In this document: positions 11,413 to 24,704 of the stretch, in pieces
Layout of the letters: every line of letters begins with the position of its first letter
Numbering within the stretch: position 1 is the first letter of the stretch
Assembly: GCF_001297065.1 (NCBI RefSeq)
Contig: NZ_LHOX01000017.1
Coordinates: 62,001-126,000 of the forward strand
Length of the DNA stretch: 64,000 nucleotides
From: Enterococcus sp. RIT-PI-f
GTDB lineage: Bacteria; Bacillota; Bacilli; Lactobacillales; Enterococcaceae
Direction of reading: 5' to 3'
Position numbers and translations under genes: made by a program
The notes under the pieces: generated by a model
Databases searched by the model: none
Seen by the model: only the letters and a program-made list of their open reading frames with translations
Told to the model about the DNA's origin: nothing

Positions 11413-12576
11413 TCAATCGTTTAAACTATATTCTTTCCTCTTTTCTTCCGCGCTGATGTTCAACACAAATCCAATACATATCGATAACATCAACAAACTG
11501 GATCCACCTTGACTAAGGAACGGGAAAGTGATCCCGGTCAAAGGAATGATACCTGTGATCCCGCCTAAGTTGATGAATATCTGTGACAGAAACAACATGC
11601 CGATCCCCGTACACATCATTGAATTGAAAGGATCTCTTGAACGTATACCAATCAAAAAGATCCGGCCAACCATATAAAACAAAATCCCTAAAATAATGAT
11701 AGAGGGAATCAACCCTAATTCTTCCATGACGATCGAAAAGATATAATCAGTATGGGCTTCATTCAGAAAACCGCGCTTCTGGATACTATTGCCTAAACCG
11801 CGGCCAAACAACCCGCCATTGAACATAGCATAGTACCCATTGACCATTTGATGACCGGTGTTGTATTCATCAGCGAATGGATTCAAATAGGAAGCAAACC
11901 GGCTATAAATATAGGCTGGCAAAAACTTTCCGCCCGTGAGTCGCACAGCGAAAATGATCAAGCCGCTGGCAATGATGCCAGCACCGCCTAAAATCAGTGT
12001 ATATAAATAATTCAAGCCGCTGGATAATAAAACAGTGAATGCCAGCAGCACCACGATCACGGCATTCCCGAAGTCAGGATAAAAGCCTAAAATCGCAGTA
12101 TAGACCAAAACGATCCCAATAGGTCGCCAAACGGTTTTAAGAAAATCCTGTTGGATGCCTTTTTGCCGATACGACAACGTCATTGCCAAAAACCAGACAA
12201 CGATAAATTTCAGGTACTCCGCCGGTTGCACAGAAAAACCAGCAATCGACAACCAGCCGTATGCCCCATTTCTCTTATCAAAGAAGAAGGCAGCGATCAG
12301 CAATACCAAAATCACGATCATGGCGATCTGGACAAATTTTTTGTGACGAAAGACATCGGTTTTCATCTTGTACATAATCGTGATCAAGATCAAACTCAAT
12401 ACCCAAAATATCGCCTGATTGATGACATAGGACGCTGAAGTCGTAGGTGGTGTCGCCGTCATTGCCACATAGGACGTTGAACTATAGACCATCATCAATC
12501 CTGTAATACATAAAAAGATATAAGGGAGCAAAATACTGTAATCTAATAAATGTCTTTTTTTAACTTTTTCCGGCAA
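11413..12576 (-). CDS. ftsW: FtsW/RodA family peptidoglycan glycosyltransferase
   Basis: 387 residues with about ten membrane segments. SEDS-family landmarks are GNAVIVVLL after YPDF, the large external loop, and the C-terminal GITFPFLSQGGSSLL motif. SEDS proteins polymerise lipid II with a partner PBP. The position between ylaN and pyc favours FtsW (septal) over RodA. It starts at TTG 12576 with AAGGAGG 7-8 nt upstream, 2 nt after the ylaN stop. Confidence 0.92.
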   Translation of the reverse strand: MPEKVKKRHLLDYSILLPYIFLCITGLMMVYSSTSYVAMTATPPTTSASYVINQAIFWVLSLILITIMYKMKTDVFRHKKFVQIAMIVILVLLIAAFFFDKRNGAYGWLSIAGFSVQPAEYLKFIVVWFLAMTLSYRQKGIQQDFLKTVWRPIGIVLVYTAILGFYPDFGNAVIVVLLAFTVLLSSGLNYLYTLILGGAGIIASGLIIFAVRLTGGKFLPAYIYSRFASYLNPFADEYNTGHQMVNGYYAMFNGGLFGRGLGNSIQKRGFLNEAHTDYIFSIVMEELGLIPSIIILGILFYMVGRIFLIGIRSRDPFNSMMCTGIGMLFLSQIFINLGGITGIIPLTGITFPFLSQGGSSLLMLSICIGFVLNISAEEKRKEYSLND

Positions 12577-12578
12577 GA

Positions 12579-12878
12579 TTATGCCTCCTTGCCTATTTCA
12601 TTCGTTCGTTGATCTTCATACACATCACTATATAACTGGTTCAAATCTTTCTCTAAGTCTGCCATTAATTGTTGCCCTGCTTGATTATCAACGATCCCTA
12701 AACGAATCGCGAAAGCAACTTGTCGTGATAACCCATACATTTGGGTATCGACGACTTCTTCAAAGGCTTTGCATTGGGCAATACATAAACTATTTTCTTG
12801 ATTTTGAATCAACTTTTTGATTCGTTCTGCATCATCTTTCAGCAGATCAAGCGCTTTTGCGGCATCGATTTGCGCCAT
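12579..12878 (-). CDS. ylaN: YlaN family protein (DUF1507)
   Basis: 99 residues from ATG 12878 (MAQIDAAKALDLLKDDAERI), with a G-rich ribosome site just upstream; the frame extends nine codons further but without support. The protein is small, helical and cytosolic. In Bacillus and Staphylococcus YlaN has been reported to bind Fe(II) and interact with Fur to relieve iron-dependent repression. First gene of the run into ftsW and pyc. Confidence 0.9.
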   Translation of the reverse strand: MAQIDAAKALDLLKDDAERIKKLIQNQENSLCIAQCKAFEEVVDTQMYGLSRQVAFAIRLGIVDNQAGQQLMADLEKDLNQLYSDVYEDQRTNEIGKEA

Positions 12879-12906
12879 TTCAGTCCCCCCATTTCTTCGT
12901 TTCATT

Positions 12907-12915
12907 ATTATAGCA
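12907..12915 (-). promoter_or_regulatory. Extended -10 promoter element for ylaN-ftsW-pyc operon
   Basis: Minus strand reads TGC-TATAAT about 29 nt before the ylaN ATG. No convincing -35 box is seen, consistent with an extended -10 promoter. Confidence 0.5.
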
Positions 12916-13188
12916 TATTCTAATATTGAATGACATCCAAAGCAAGCAGATAATCGATTGAAAAAACGAACTTTTCACCAGATTAATCAATTTAATTCGT
13001 CTTTTGGTCTATTTAATAATTAAACAGAATCAATTATTCGGAAATTCCACCTGCGAAAGCCGTGTTTTCGTGAAACATAACGTATTTATGAAACAACGAA
13101 AACTTTCAGATGTAGGTTGTTTTTTACGAAACCTTATTGCAGCAACATTTCACGCAAAAGAGCAAAGATATTTGTCCACAATTTACAA
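12916..13188. other. AT-rich non-coding gap
   Basis: No convincing gene on either strand. It contains several GAAAC-type words: TGAAACA at 13071 and 13089 (18 bp apart) and CGAAAC near 13127. A 72-codon plus-strand frame from 13004 has no ribosome site and no recognisable domain. It may hold upstream promoter elements for ylaN. Confidence 0.4.
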
Positions 13189-13220
13189 AAAGAACAGGAA
13201 GCGAAGGCCCCCTGTTCTTT
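13189..13220 (-). terminator. Terminator of the pcrA-ligA-camS-gatCAB-dgkB block
   Basis: Minus strand AAAGAACAGG-12-nt loop-CCTGTTCTTT, a 10-bp perfect stem followed by TTG. It lies 24 nt after the dgkB stop. Confidence 0.75.
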
Positions 13221-13243
13221 AGCTTTGCCATCCATTCATTTGG

Positions 13244-14278
13244 CTAGCGATTCTCATCACCGATTTTTCCATCACCATTGATATCTTCATCAGATAGTCG
13301 TTCGACTTCCTTGATGAAGCCTTCGCTGATTTCTTGGTAGCTTTGTTCACCCACCACTGCCTGATCAGGAATTTGATCAACATTGGCAAAAAATTCGATA
13401 TGATTGTGCAGATTCTCAAAGCGCATCGGTGCATCGCCACCATACTCACCATCCAGATTGATCATCAATCGGTTGGTTTGCTCAGGGGCGTCTACCTCAA
13501 GAAAAGAAGTCTTGGTATAGATCAGCCGACGGTCATTGATATGTTTGCCGCCATTCATCATCAGTGCCAACAAATGAACGATTTCAAATATATTGGCAGT
13601 TTTGACGATGATCAACGAAAACTTGCCGTCATCTAGTTTCGCATCCGGTGCGATTTGTTCGAATCCGCCAACAGAATTGGTCAGTCCTAAGAAAAACATC
13701 GACGCACCGCCGATATACTCCCCATCTTCGTACTTTAAATGCATTTTGATGGGCTTGACCCGCGGCAGCAACTCGGCCCCTTTAGCTAAATAAGCCAAAT
13801 AGCCAAAGACACTTTTCAGTTCAGAGGGGACATCATAGGTCAACTCTGTCAAATGGCCGCCGGCAGCAATATTGATAAAATAGGTGTTCGGTGTTTTACC
13901 GATATCCATCTTGACTGTTTGCTGTTTCAATATCACTTCTGCCGCTGCTTTGATATCATTTCTAGGTATCTTTAACGCACGGGCGTAGTCATTGGTGGTG
14001 CCGCCAGGAATGATGGCCATCTTCGGGCGAACCGCTAAGGGCGCGATACCATTGACGACTTCATTGATGGTGCCATCACCGCCTGCTGCTACGATCAAAT
14101 CAAAGCCGGCTTGCCCTGCTCTGCTGGCTTCATCCCGCGCAGAGTATGGCGCTGCGGTGGTTGCAAAGGCGCTGGCTTCAAAGCCTGCTGATTCTAACAC
14201 ATCTAAAATATCCGCTAAATGCTTACGGATCAATTCTTTGCCAGATGTCGGGTTATAGATCACTCTTGCTCTTTTCAT
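13244..14278 (-). CDS. dgkB: Diacylglycerol kinase DgkB with EF-hand-like C-terminal loop
   Basis: 344 residues. The lipid-kinase ATP site is VAAGGDGTINEVVNG, and PGGTTNDYARAL follows. DgkB phosphorylates diacylglycerol released by lipoteichoic acid synthesis, returning it to phosphatidate at the inner membrane face. The last residues (332-343, D-I-N-G-D-G-K-I-G-D-E-N) fit a calcium-binding EF-hand/dockerin-type loop, which I do not know as a standard part of this family. Position after gatB is the usual enterococcal and staphylococcal order. AGAGGCGAG precedes the ATG. Confidence 0.93.
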   Translation of the reverse strand: MKRARVIYNPTSGKELIRKHLADILDVLESAGFEASAFATTAAPYSARDEASRAGQAGFDLIVAAGGDGTINEVVNGIAPLAVRPKMAIIPGGTTNDYARALKIPRNDIKAAAEVILKQQTVKMDIGKTPNTYFINIAAGGHLTELTYDVPSELKSVFGYLAYLAKGAELLPRVKPIKMHLKYEDGEYIGGASMFFLGLTNSVGGFEQIAPDAKLDDGKFSLIIVKTANIFEIVHLLALMMNGGKHINDRRLIYTKTSFLEVDAPEQTNRLMINLDGEYGGDAPMRFENLHNHIEFFANVDQIPDQAVVGEQSYQEISEGFIKEVERLSDEDINGDGKIGDENR

Positions 14279-14288
14279 GGCTCGCCTC

Positions 14289-15719
14289 TTATCGTTTTGC
14301 TAATTCTTCTTGCAACAATTTATTGACGATACCTGGGTTGGCTTGTCCCTTCGTGGCTTTCATGATTTGTCCCACTAAGAAACCAACGGCACGGTCTTTC
14401 CCATTTTTGAAATCATCGACAGATTGCTGGTTTTGATCCAGAACATCATTGATCATTGGCAGCAATTGTGTTGGGTCAGATAGTTGGATCAATCCTTTGG
14501 CTTTGACTACCTCTTTCGCATCGCCGCCATTGGTGATCAATTCTTTAAAGACTTTCTTCGCGATCTTCGAACTAATGGTGCCATCTTCGATCAAGCGAAT
14601 CATCCCTGCTAAATTATCCGGAGTTAGTTTGGTATCTGGCAATTCGATTTTTTCGCTGTTTAGGTAAGCAGATACTTCACCCATCAACCAGTTAGACGCC
14701 TGTTTCGGATCAGCACCAGCATCGATCGCTGCTTCAAAGAAATCAGACATTTCTTTCGTGAGGGTCAAGACCATCGCATCATACTCTGGCAAACCTAATT
14801 CAGAAATATAGCGAGCCCGGCGTTTTTGCGGCATTTCAGGCAAACCTTGACGCACCCGTTCGATCCATTCATCGTCGATCACAAAGCGGGGAATATCTGG
14901 TTCTGGGAAATAACGGTAATCTGAGGAGCCTTCTTTGACACGCATCAACAATGTTTTGCTGGTGGTTTCATCAAATCGACGGGTTTCCTGTTGGATTTCG
15001 CCACCAGAAAGCAGCACTTTCGCTTGACGTTTTTCTTCAAAAGCAAGACCTTTTTTGACAAAAGACATCGAGTTCAAGTTTTTCAATTCTGTTTTGGTGC
15101 CGAAAGCTTCTTGTCCGTATGGGCGCAAAGAAATATTGGCGTCGCAACGCATAGATCCTTCTTCCATCTTGACATCAGACACTTCTGTAAACAAAACGAT
15201 TGAGCGCAATGCTTCTAAATAGGCATAGGCTTCTTCAGGGGAGCGCATATCTGCTTCTGATACGATCTCGATCAATGGCGTACCTTGACGATTCAAATCG
15301 ACATACGAATAGCCGCCTTTGCCATGCATATTTTTCCCAGCATCTTCTTCCAAATGAACCCGTTCGATACGGATTTTTTTCTTTTTGCCTTCGACTTCGA
15401 TTTCGATCCAGCCATCGTGCCCAATGGGTTGATCAAATTGAGAGATTTGATACGCTTTGGGATTATCTGGATAAAAATAGTTTTTGCGGTCAAAATGGGT
15501 TTCTTTTGAGATTTCACAATTCAACGCCAATGCCGCTTTCATCCCAAATTCAATGGCAGCTTTATTCATCACAGGCAAGACACCTGGATAACCCCAGTCA
15601 ATGACATTGGTATTGCTATTTGGCTCCGCACCAAAATGAGCAGGCGCTGGAGAGAAAATTTTTGATTCTGTTTTTAATTCAACGTGGACTTCAAGCCCAA
15701 TGACTGTTTCGAAGTTCAT
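14289..15719 (-). CDS. gatB: Asp-tRNA(Asn)/Glu-tRNA(Gln) amidotransferase subunit B
   Basis: 476 residues. It begins [15 protein letters not shown] and carries the GatB cradle domain with [19 protein letters not shown], then the tail-like YqeY/GatB C-terminal domain ([14 protein letters not shown]). With GatA and GatC it converts misacylated Glu-tRNA(Gln) or Asp-tRNA(Asn) to the amide form. Its ATG overlaps the gatA stop by 4 nt, so the two are translationally coupled. Confidence 0.97.
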   Translation of the reverse strand: MNFETVIGLEVHVELKTESKIFSPAPAHFGAEPNSNTNVIDWGYPGVLPVMNKAAIEFGMKAALALNCEISKETHFDRKNYFYPDNPKAYQISQFDQPIGHDGWIEIEVEGKKKKIRIERVHLEEDAGKNMHGKGGYSYVDLNRQGTPLIEIVSEADMRSPEEAYAYLEALRSIVLFTEVSDVKMEEGSMRCDANISLRPYGQEAFGTKTELKNLNSMSFVKKGLAFEEKRQAKVLLSGGEIQQETRRFDETTSKTLLMRVKEGSSDYRYFPEPDIPRFVIDDEWIERVRQGLPEMPQKRRARYISELGLPEYDAMVLTLTKEMSDFFEAAIDAGADPKQASNWLMGEVSAYLNSEKIELPDTKLTPDNLAGMIRLIEDGTISSKIAKKVFKELITNGGDAKEVVKAKGLIQLSDPTQLLPMINDVLDQNQQSVDDFKNGKDRAVGFLVGQIMKATKGQANPGIVNKLLQEELAKR

Positions 15720-17188
15720 GCTTTGCCCCCTCCTAAAATCACTGGTTGTTTCTTATGGAAATCAGTGGCTTGTTCAAATGCATAGGCCGCTTTATACATC
15801 GTAGCTTCATCAAAGTGTTTGCCGATGATCTGCAAACCAACTGGCAACCCTTCAGAGAAACCAGCAGGTACTGACATGCCAGGCAAGCCTGCTAAGTTCA
15901 CAGGGATCGTTAAAATATCATTCATATACATGGTGATTGGGTCATTGATATTTTCACCAATGCCAAATGCCACAGTTGGAGATGCTGGGCCAATGATCAA
16001 ATCATATTGATTAAACACTTGATCGAAATCTTGTTTGATCAAAGTCCGTACTTGACCTGCTTTTTTAAAGTAGGCATCGTAGTATCCTGCACTTAATGAG
16101 AAGGTCCCTAACATGATCCGGCGTTTGACTTCTTCACCAAAGCCTTCGCTTCTTGAGTTGACATAGACATCTTCTAAATTCGTTATATGTTCAGAACGGA
16201 ATCCATAACGAATCCCATCAAAGCGCTGTAAGTTTGAACTTGCTTCAGAAGAGGCAATGATATAGTAAACTGCCACGCCATATTTTGAATGAGGCAGACT
16301 CACTTCTTCGACTGTTGCGCCTAAAGCACGGAATGTGTCGGCAGCTTTCAAGACTGCGTCACGAACACCTGGTTGGATGCCTTCTCCCATGTATTCTTTC
16401 GGTAAAGCTACTTTCATTCCTTTGATGTCCCCAGTTAATCCTGCAGCAAAGTCAGGAACAGATACACCTGCTGAGGTACTGTCTTTGGCGTCAAAGCCGC
16501 TGATCGCATTCAAGACAAGGGCATTGTCTTTGACGGTCCGAGTCATTGGGCCGATTTGATCCAATGAAGAAGCAAAGGCAATCAAGCCATAACGAGAGAC
16601 GCGGCCATAGGTAGGCTTTAGTCCTACGATGCCGTTGAAAGCTGCTGGTTGGCGGATCGAACCACCCGTATCACTACCCAAAGAAACTGGGACTTGGCCA
16701 GCAGCAACCGCTGCAGCAGAGCCGCCTGAAGAGCCGCCAGGAACTTTGGTTTGATCCCATGCATTCTTCGTTTTCTTGAAATAAGAGGTTTCGGTACTTG
16801 CTCCCATGGCAAATTCATCCATGTTCAATTTGCCGACAGGAACCAAATCTGCTTGGTAGACTTTATCCATGACAGTCGCATCATAAATAGGGTCAAAATT
16901 ACCTAAAATTTTAGATGCGGCAGTCGTGCGCAAGTCTTTCGTGACAATGTTGTCTTTGATCCCAATCGGAATACCAGATAAGACATTGCTTTCAGTAATG
17001 CCTTTACGATCGATTGCTTGCGCTAAGTCATGTGCTTTTTCTTCGTTCAAAGCCAAAAAAGACTCGATCTGCGGTTCTGTTTCTTTGATCCGCGCAAAAG
17101 TTTCAGCTGTTAGATCTGTTGCTGTGATTTCCTTAGAAACCAATAAAGAATGTAATTCTTCTATACTCTTGTTAAATAGTTCAGTCAT
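15716..17188 (-). CDS. gatA: Asp-tRNA(Asn)/Glu-tRNA(Gln) amidotransferase subunit A
   Basis: 490 residues, amidase-signature family. The Ser-cisSer-Lys triad motifs are visible: [12 protein letters not shown] (Lys), [12 protein letters not shown] (cis-Ser) and [16 protein letters not shown]. It hydrolyses glutamine and channels ammonia to GatB. Its ATG overlaps the gatC stop codon by one base (TAATG). Confidence 0.97.
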   Translation of the reverse strand: MTELFNKSIEELHSLLVSKEITATDLTAETFARIKETEPQIESFLALNEEKAHDLAQAIDRKGITESNVLSGIPIGIKDNIVTKDLRTTAASKILGNFDPIYDATVMDKVYQADLVPVGKLNMDEFAMGASTETSYFKKTKNAWDQTKVPGGSSGGSAAAVAAGQVPVSLGSDTGGSIRQPAAFNGIVGLKPTYGRVSRYGLIAFASSLDQIGPMTRTVKDNALVLNAISGFDAKDSTSAGVSVPDFAAGLTGDIKGMKVALPKEYMGEGIQPGVRDAVLKAADTFRALGATVEEVSLPHSKYGVAVYYIIASSEASSNLQRFDGIRYGFRSEHITNLEDVYVNSRSEGFGEEVKRRIMLGTFSLSAGYYDAYFKKAGQVRTLIKQDFDQVFNQYDLIIGPASPTVAFGIGENINDPITMYMNDILTIPVNLAGLPGMSVPAGFSEGLPVGLQIIGKHFDEATMYKAAYAFEQATDFHKKQPVILGGGKA

Positions 17189-17493
17189 TAGGCACCGGCC
17201 TCCCCGTTGTCGATAATTGCAGGCACTTTGATAAAGCCATCTTCTGATTCTGGTACATTCTTCATCAATTCATCCCGATCCCATCCGCCAATCGTCACAT
17301 CTTCTCTCATGACATTGATCGTATCCGCAACATTTGACGTAAATGGTACGCCTTGTGTATCGACTTCTTCAAGCGTTTCTACCATATCGATTATTTTTCC
17401 TAGCTGAGAGGTAAACTCGTGTAATTCATCTTCTGAGAATGAAAGTTTTGCTAGTTTGGCAACATGTTTGACTTGTTCTTCACTGATCGCCAT
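17188..17493 (-). CDS. gatC: Asp-tRNA(Asn)/Glu-tRNA(Gln) amidotransferase subunit C
   Basis: 101 residues from ATG 17493 ([21 protein letters not shown]), the usual GatC start, with GAGGAGG upstream. A longer open frame to 17565 covers the promoter area and is rejected. GatC wraps around GatA and GatB and stabilises the complex. Confidence 0.95.
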   Translation of the reverse strand: MAISEEQVKHVAKLAKLSFSEDELHEFTSQLGKIIDMVETLEEVDTQGVPFTSNVADTINVMREDVTIGGWDRDELMKNVPESEDGFIKVPAIIDNGEAGA

Positions 17494-17546
17494 AAAATCC
17501 TCCTCTTTCTTGCATACGTAACATACGTTTTGCGTTTTTCCAATGT

Positions 17547-17555
17547 ATTGTATCA
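17547..17555 (-). promoter_or_regulatory. Probable internal promoter for gatCAB-dgkB
   Basis: Minus strand TGA-TACAAT extended -10 lies about 55 nt before gatC, in the 105-bp gap after camS. The intervening leader holds a direct repeat of ACGTATG. Confidence 0.45.
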
Positions 17556-17598
17556 CTTTTTTCATGATTCATGAAATAGAAATTGAAAATTATCATAG

Positions 17599-20728
<3,130 letters not shown>

Positions 20729-22969
20729 CTATTTTTCAATTTTTTCGATGGGGGCAAAGGCGGCCAATAATCGTTTGACCCCTTGTTGCGGGAAGGCAAC
20801 ATCTAACTCGGTATCTTGCGCGCTGCCTGACGTCCGAACGACGGTACCGACACCCCATTTTTTATGATTGACTTTCTCTCCCACCTGCCATTGATTGCCG
20901 GCTGCGGAGGTGGTTTGTTTGGAATTGACTGTTGTTTGACGCGGCTGTGTATAGCCAGGCTTAAATACTTTCGGCTGAAATGGTGCAGCCTTTGGTTGCT
21001 GTCTTTCCCCTAAAGACTGTATTAAGTCTTTTTCGATTTCTTCAATGAATCTTGATGGACGATTGTACTGTGTCCTACCGTAGAGGGTACGAGAAAAAGC
21101 GTTGGTCATAAATAATTCCTGTTCCGCCCGGGTGATCCCTACATAGGCCAAACGACGTTCCTCCTCCAACTCACTCTCTTCCATCAAGGCGCGTGACAGT
21201 GGGAAGACATTTTCTTCTAGGCCAATCAAAAAGACCACAGGGAATTCTAGTCCTTTGGCAGCATGGAGAGTCATCAATGTGACTTGGCTGCTTTCTTCTT
21301 CGTAACTGTCCACATCAGATAAGAGGGCTAAGTCATTCAAGAAGACCGTCAGTTTTTCATCAGGCGCATCCGCATCATCTTCATTCTGACTTTCAAAACG
21401 TTTATCGAATTCTTGTGTCACGGATAAAAACTCTTCTAAGTTTTCTAAACGTGCTTGGGCTTCTAGTGTATTTTGGTTCTCTAGTTCTTGACGATAGCCA
21501 GTTTTGTCTAAAATCTCTTTGGTCAATTCTGTGATTGACAGATAAGGGATCATTTGCGCAAACCCATCCATCATCAGCCCAAAACTGCCGATTTCTTTTC
21601 CGGCTTTTCCAGAGATGTTGGCAAGATCGACATTGATCGCCGCTTCTAATAGCGACCATTCATGCATAGTCGCAAACGCTCGGAGTTTTTCCACAGATGT
21701 GGCACCGATACTGCGCTTGGGTACATTGATGATCCGTTCTAAGCTGATCGAATCACTAGGATTGGCAATCGCAGACAGATAGGCAAGAATATCCCGGATC
21801 TCTTTGCGGTCATAGAACTTTCTGCCGCCGACCATGGTATAGGGCACGTTGGCTTTCAGCAACATTTCTTCAATGATCCGTGATTGCGCATTGGTGCGGT
21901 ACAAAATGGCAAAGTCACCGAACTTGCGGCTTTTTTCCGCAATTTGCTTTTGCATTTCACTGACGATAAAGCGGGCTTCGTCCCGTTCACTATCGCCGCG
22001 ATAATAGGTGATCTTTTCGCCGGAAGTATTTTCTGTCCACAATTTTTTGTCTGGCCGATTGCGATTATTGCGAATCACTTGATTGGCTGCTGATAAAATC
22101 GTTTGTGTAGAACGATAATTTTGTTCCAATAAGATGGTCGTGGCATCGGGGTAATCTTTTTCGAAATCCAAGATATTTTGCATATTTGCCCCGCGCCAAC
22201 CATAGATACTTTGGTCCGCATCGCCGACAACACACAAATTTTTGAAGCGGGCAGCCAATAAATTCACCAGTGTATATTGGGCATGATTGGTATCTTGATA
22301 TTCGTCGACATGGATATAGTGGAATTTCCGTTGATAAAACTGCAAAGCATCTTCGTTTTCTTGGAGCAAGCGAATCGTGTTCATGATCAAGTCATCAAAG
22401 TCCATGCACTGATTGTTGCGGAGTTCTTTTTGATAGCGTACATAGCAGCGACCAACGATCTGTTCGAACAAGCTGCCTTCAAGGGCATTATAAGCTTCTG
22501 GTGTCTGCAATTCATTCTTTGCGTGGGAGATCGCGCCCAAAATAGCACGAGGATCATATTTTTTGGGATCAATATTCAGTTCTTTCAAAATACGTTTCAT
22601 CAAAGTATTTTGTTCAGAGGAATCCACAATGGTGAAACTTTTGGCATAGCCGATCCGGTCGACATCTCTGCGCAAAATGCGGACACACATTGAGTGGAAG
22701 GTGGATACCCAGACATCTTCTCCTCCGCTGCCTAATAAGTTGGTGACCCGTTCCTTCATTTCTTTGGCGGCTTTATTGGTAAACGTAATGGCCAAAATAT
22801 TCCATGGATTTACATCTTTTTCTTCAATCAAATAAGCGATACGGTGTGTCAAAACACGGGTTTTGCCACTACCAGCCCCCGCCATCAATAGAAGCGGTCC
22901 CTCCGTATGCATAACGGCTTCTTTTTGCCGTGGATTCATTCGTGCCAATAATTCATTTTTGGATGACAT
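20729..22969 (-). CDS. pcrA: ATP-dependent DNA helicase PcrA (UvrD family)
   Basis: 746 residues from ATG 22969 (MSSKNELLARMNPRQKEAV). This start is chosen because AAGGAT sits about 10 nt upstream and the length fits the family; the frame is open back to 23083. Walker A AGAGSGKT is at 30-37; VDEYQDTN, the QNYRS motif IV and VTLMTLHAAKGLEFPVVF follow. It is a 3'-5' SF1A helicase used in repair and in removing RecA and stalled complexes. First gene of the pcrA-ligA-camS-gatCAB-dgkB block; a TGC-TATAAT extended -10 lies about 35 nt upstream (near 23005). Confidence 0.96.
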   Translation of the reverse strand: MSSKNELLARMNPRQKEAVMHTEGPLLLMAGAGSGKTRVLTHRIAYLIEEKDVNPWNILAITFTNKAAKEMKERVTNLLGSGGEDVWVSTFHSMCVRILRRDVDRIGYAKSFTIVDSSEQNTLMKRILKELNIDPKKYDPRAILGAISHAKNELQTPEAYNALEGSLFEQIVGRCYVRYQKELRNNQCMDFDDLIMNTIRLLQENEDALQFYQRKFHYIHVDEYQDTNHAQYTLVNLLAARFKNLCVVGDADQSIYGWRGANMQNILDFEKDYPDATTILLEQNYRSTQTILSAANQVIRNNRNRPDKKLWTENTSGEKITYYRGDSERDEARFIVSEMQKQIAEKSRKFGDFAILYRTNAQSRIIEEMLLKANVPYTMVGGRKFYDRKEIRDILAYLSAIANPSDSISLERIINVPKRSIGATSVEKLRAFATMHEWSLLEAAINVDLANISGKAGKEIGSFGLMMDGFAQMIPYLSITELTKEILDKTGYRQELENQNTLEAQARLENLEEFLSVTQEFDKRFESQNEDDADAPDEKLTVFLNDLALLSDVDSYEEESSQVTLMTLHAAKGLEFPVVFLIGLEENVFPLSRALMEESELEEERRLAYVGITRAEQELFMTNAFSRTLYGRTQYNRPSRFIEEIEKDLIQSLGERQQPKAAPFQPKVFKPGYTQPRQTTVNSKQTTSAAGNQWQVGEKVNHKKWGVGTVVRTSGSAQDTELDVAFPQQGVKRLLAAFAPIEKIEK

Positions 22970-23054
22970 GATTTTAAACATCCTTTCTTTCTCAATCTCT
23001 TCAATTATAGCATTATCCATAGTATCGGAAAACCGAACGCGTCGAAAAAAACTA

Positions 23055-23083
23055 TTGTTATCTAAATCAGTTGGGTTTAACAT
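23055..23083 (+). promoter_or_regulatory. Candidate promoter of the ClC transporter gene
   Basis: TTGTTA, a 17-bp spacer and TAACAT end 23 nt before the ATG. Confidence 0.4.
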
Positions 23084-23105
23084 GGAAGGGAAAGCGAGGA
23101 ATTAG

Positions 23106-24650
23106 ATGAAATACTTACATACACACGCAATCGACACGACACGATTGCTATTTATCGTCAAAGGGATCCTCGTCGGTGCAGTGGCCGGTGTGATCGTCAG
23201 TTTGTTCCGGCTATCGATCGAAACGGTGAGCGCTCTGGTGGTGTCCGTCTATCACTATCTAGGTGCGCACCCGCATTTGCTTCCTCTATGGTTGGCGGTG
23301 TCCCTTGCTACAGGCGTGCTGATTGCATTGCTCGTACGCTGGGAGCCGCAGATCAAAGGCAGCGGGATCCCACAAGTCGAAGGCCTACTTGCAGGTGAGC
23401 TTTCCTACAATTGGTTTTCAGTCTTATGGAAAAAATTTATCGGGGGTATATTGAGTGTAGGCTCCGGCCTTTTCTTAGGGCGGGAAGGACCGTCGATCCA
23501 ATTGGGTGCAGCCGTTGGGCAAGGGATCAGCACTTGGTTCAAAGGTCCTTCTTATGAAGAAAAAATATTGATTTCCAGTGGCGCAAGTGCTGGCTTGTCA
23601 GCAGCCTTCAATGCGCCGATTGCGGGATTATTGTTTGTTTTAGAAGAGATCCATCATTCCTTTTCACCTTTGGTTTGGTTGACTGCGTTAACTTCTGCCC
23701 TTACCGCAAATTTTGTTTCTTTGCACTTTTTTGGCTTGCAACCAGTCTTGTATCAAGGAACCGTGAGTGATTTACCCTTACCTTATTATGGTACGTTGGT
23801 GGTCTTAGGGCTGATATTAGGGGGATTGGGCCGTTTATATCAGCTGAATCTTTTGTCATTACCCAAATTGTTTGGAAAACTGCCGCTCTCATCAAACTGG
23901 TACAGCCTCGTACCTTTTGTGCTGATCATACCAATTGGGCTATTTTTTCCCCTTTACTTAGGCGGCGGCAACCAGATCATCCTCCAGTTAAGCCGTCTCC
24001 ATCAACCGCTGCTGCTTTTGATTGGTTTGTTTGTGCTGCGCTATTTATTTTCAATGGTTTCTTATGGTGCCGGATTGCCAGGTGGGATTTTCTTGCCTAT
24101 TTTGACCCTTGGCGGAATTTTAGGTGCGATCTATGGTACGATCTTGCATACCTGGTTTGGGTTAGACACCATCTACATCAAAAATTTCGTGATCGTTGCC
24201 ATGGCAGGCTACTTCACTGCCATCGGGAAGGCCCCACTTACTGCGATTATTCTGGTAACAGAAATGGTTGGCTCAATCAATCATCTGATGCCTTTGGGCT
24301 TGGTCAGCTTGACAGCTTACGTGGTTGTTGACTTGTTGGGTGGGCATCCCATTTACGAAACTTTATTGGAACGTCTTCAGCCCAAACAAATGGCCTCGAT
24401 CAAAGGGAAGACCCACGTCATTGAATTGCCAGTGACGGTTGAAAGCATGTATCATGGCTGTGCTGTAAGAGACCTGAACTGGCCGGAACATACATTGCTG
24501 ATTCGCATTCGGCGCGGCGCCTATACGTTGATCCCCAAAGGCGATACGATTCTTCAAGCTGGTGATCTGCTCATGGTTCTGACCGACTCCGTTGAATCGA
24601 ATCAATGGATCAAAGCACAAGCATTGCTGCTCAATCAAAATCAAATCTAG
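23106..24650 (+). CDS. ClC family H+/Cl- exchange transporter with C-terminal TrkA-C domain
   Basis: 514 residues, ten or more membrane helices. All three chloride-site signatures are present: GSGIPQVEG, GREGPSIQLG and GAGLPGGIFLPIL. The gating Glu in GREGP points to a proton-coupled exchanger rather than a channel, by family knowledge. The last 80 or so residues form a soluble regulator domain of the RCK_C/TrkA-C type (DLNWPEHTLLIRIRRGAYTLIPKGDT...). GCGAGGA precedes the ATG. Divergent from pcrA and followed by a shared terminator. Confidence 0.92.
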   Translation: MKYLHTHAIDTTRLLFIVKGILVGAVAGVIVSLFRLSIETVSALVVSVYHYLGAHPHLLPLWLAVSLATGVLIALLVRWEPQIKGSGIPQVEGLLAGELSYNWFSVLWKKFIGGILSVGSGLFLGREGPSIQLGAAVGQGISTWFKGPSYEEKILISSGASAGLSAAFNAPIAGLLFVLEEIHHSFSPLVWLTALTSALTANFVSLHFFGLQPVLYQGTVSDLPLPYYGTLVVLGLILGGLGRLYQLNLLSLPKLFGKLPLSSNWYSLVPFVLIIPIGLFFPLYLGGGNQIILQLSRLHQPLLLLIGLFVLRYLFSMVSYGAGLPGGIFLPILTLGGILGAIYGTILHTWFGLDTIYIKNFVIVAMAGYFTAIGKAPLTAIILVTEMVGSINHLMPLGLVSLTAYVVVDLLGGHPIYETLLERLQPKQMASIKGKTHVIELPVTVESMYHGCAVRDLNWPEHTLLIRIRRGAYTLIPKGDTILQAGDLLMVLTDSVESNQWIKAQALLLNQNQI

Positions 24651-24651
24651 C

Positions 24652-24694
24652 AAAAAAGGAAAAGATGACCTGTCAAGGCATCTTTTCCTTTTTT
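24652..24694. terminator. Bidirectional terminator between ClC gene and alpha-amylase gene
   Basis: A perfect 16-bp stem (A6-GGAAAAGATG against CATCTTTTCC-T6) with an 11-nt loop lies between two convergent genes and has T-runs on both strands. Confidence 0.9.
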
Positions 24695-24704
24695 ATTCTG
24701 ATGG

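Noticed and set aside
13004-13222. Plus-strand 72-codon frame in the ylaN-dgkB gap
   Set aside because: TTG start with no ribosome site, overlaps the dgkB terminator, and the product is not recognisable.
17494-17598. TTTCATGAATCATGAAA hairpin as a camS terminator
   Set aside because: The stem is followed by A-rich, not T-rich, sequence on the minus strand; it lies at the gatC promoter instead.
22970-23083. 38-residue N-terminal extension of PcrA
   Set aside because: It covers the promoter (TGC-TATAAT), lacks a ribosome site and is not part of the family.
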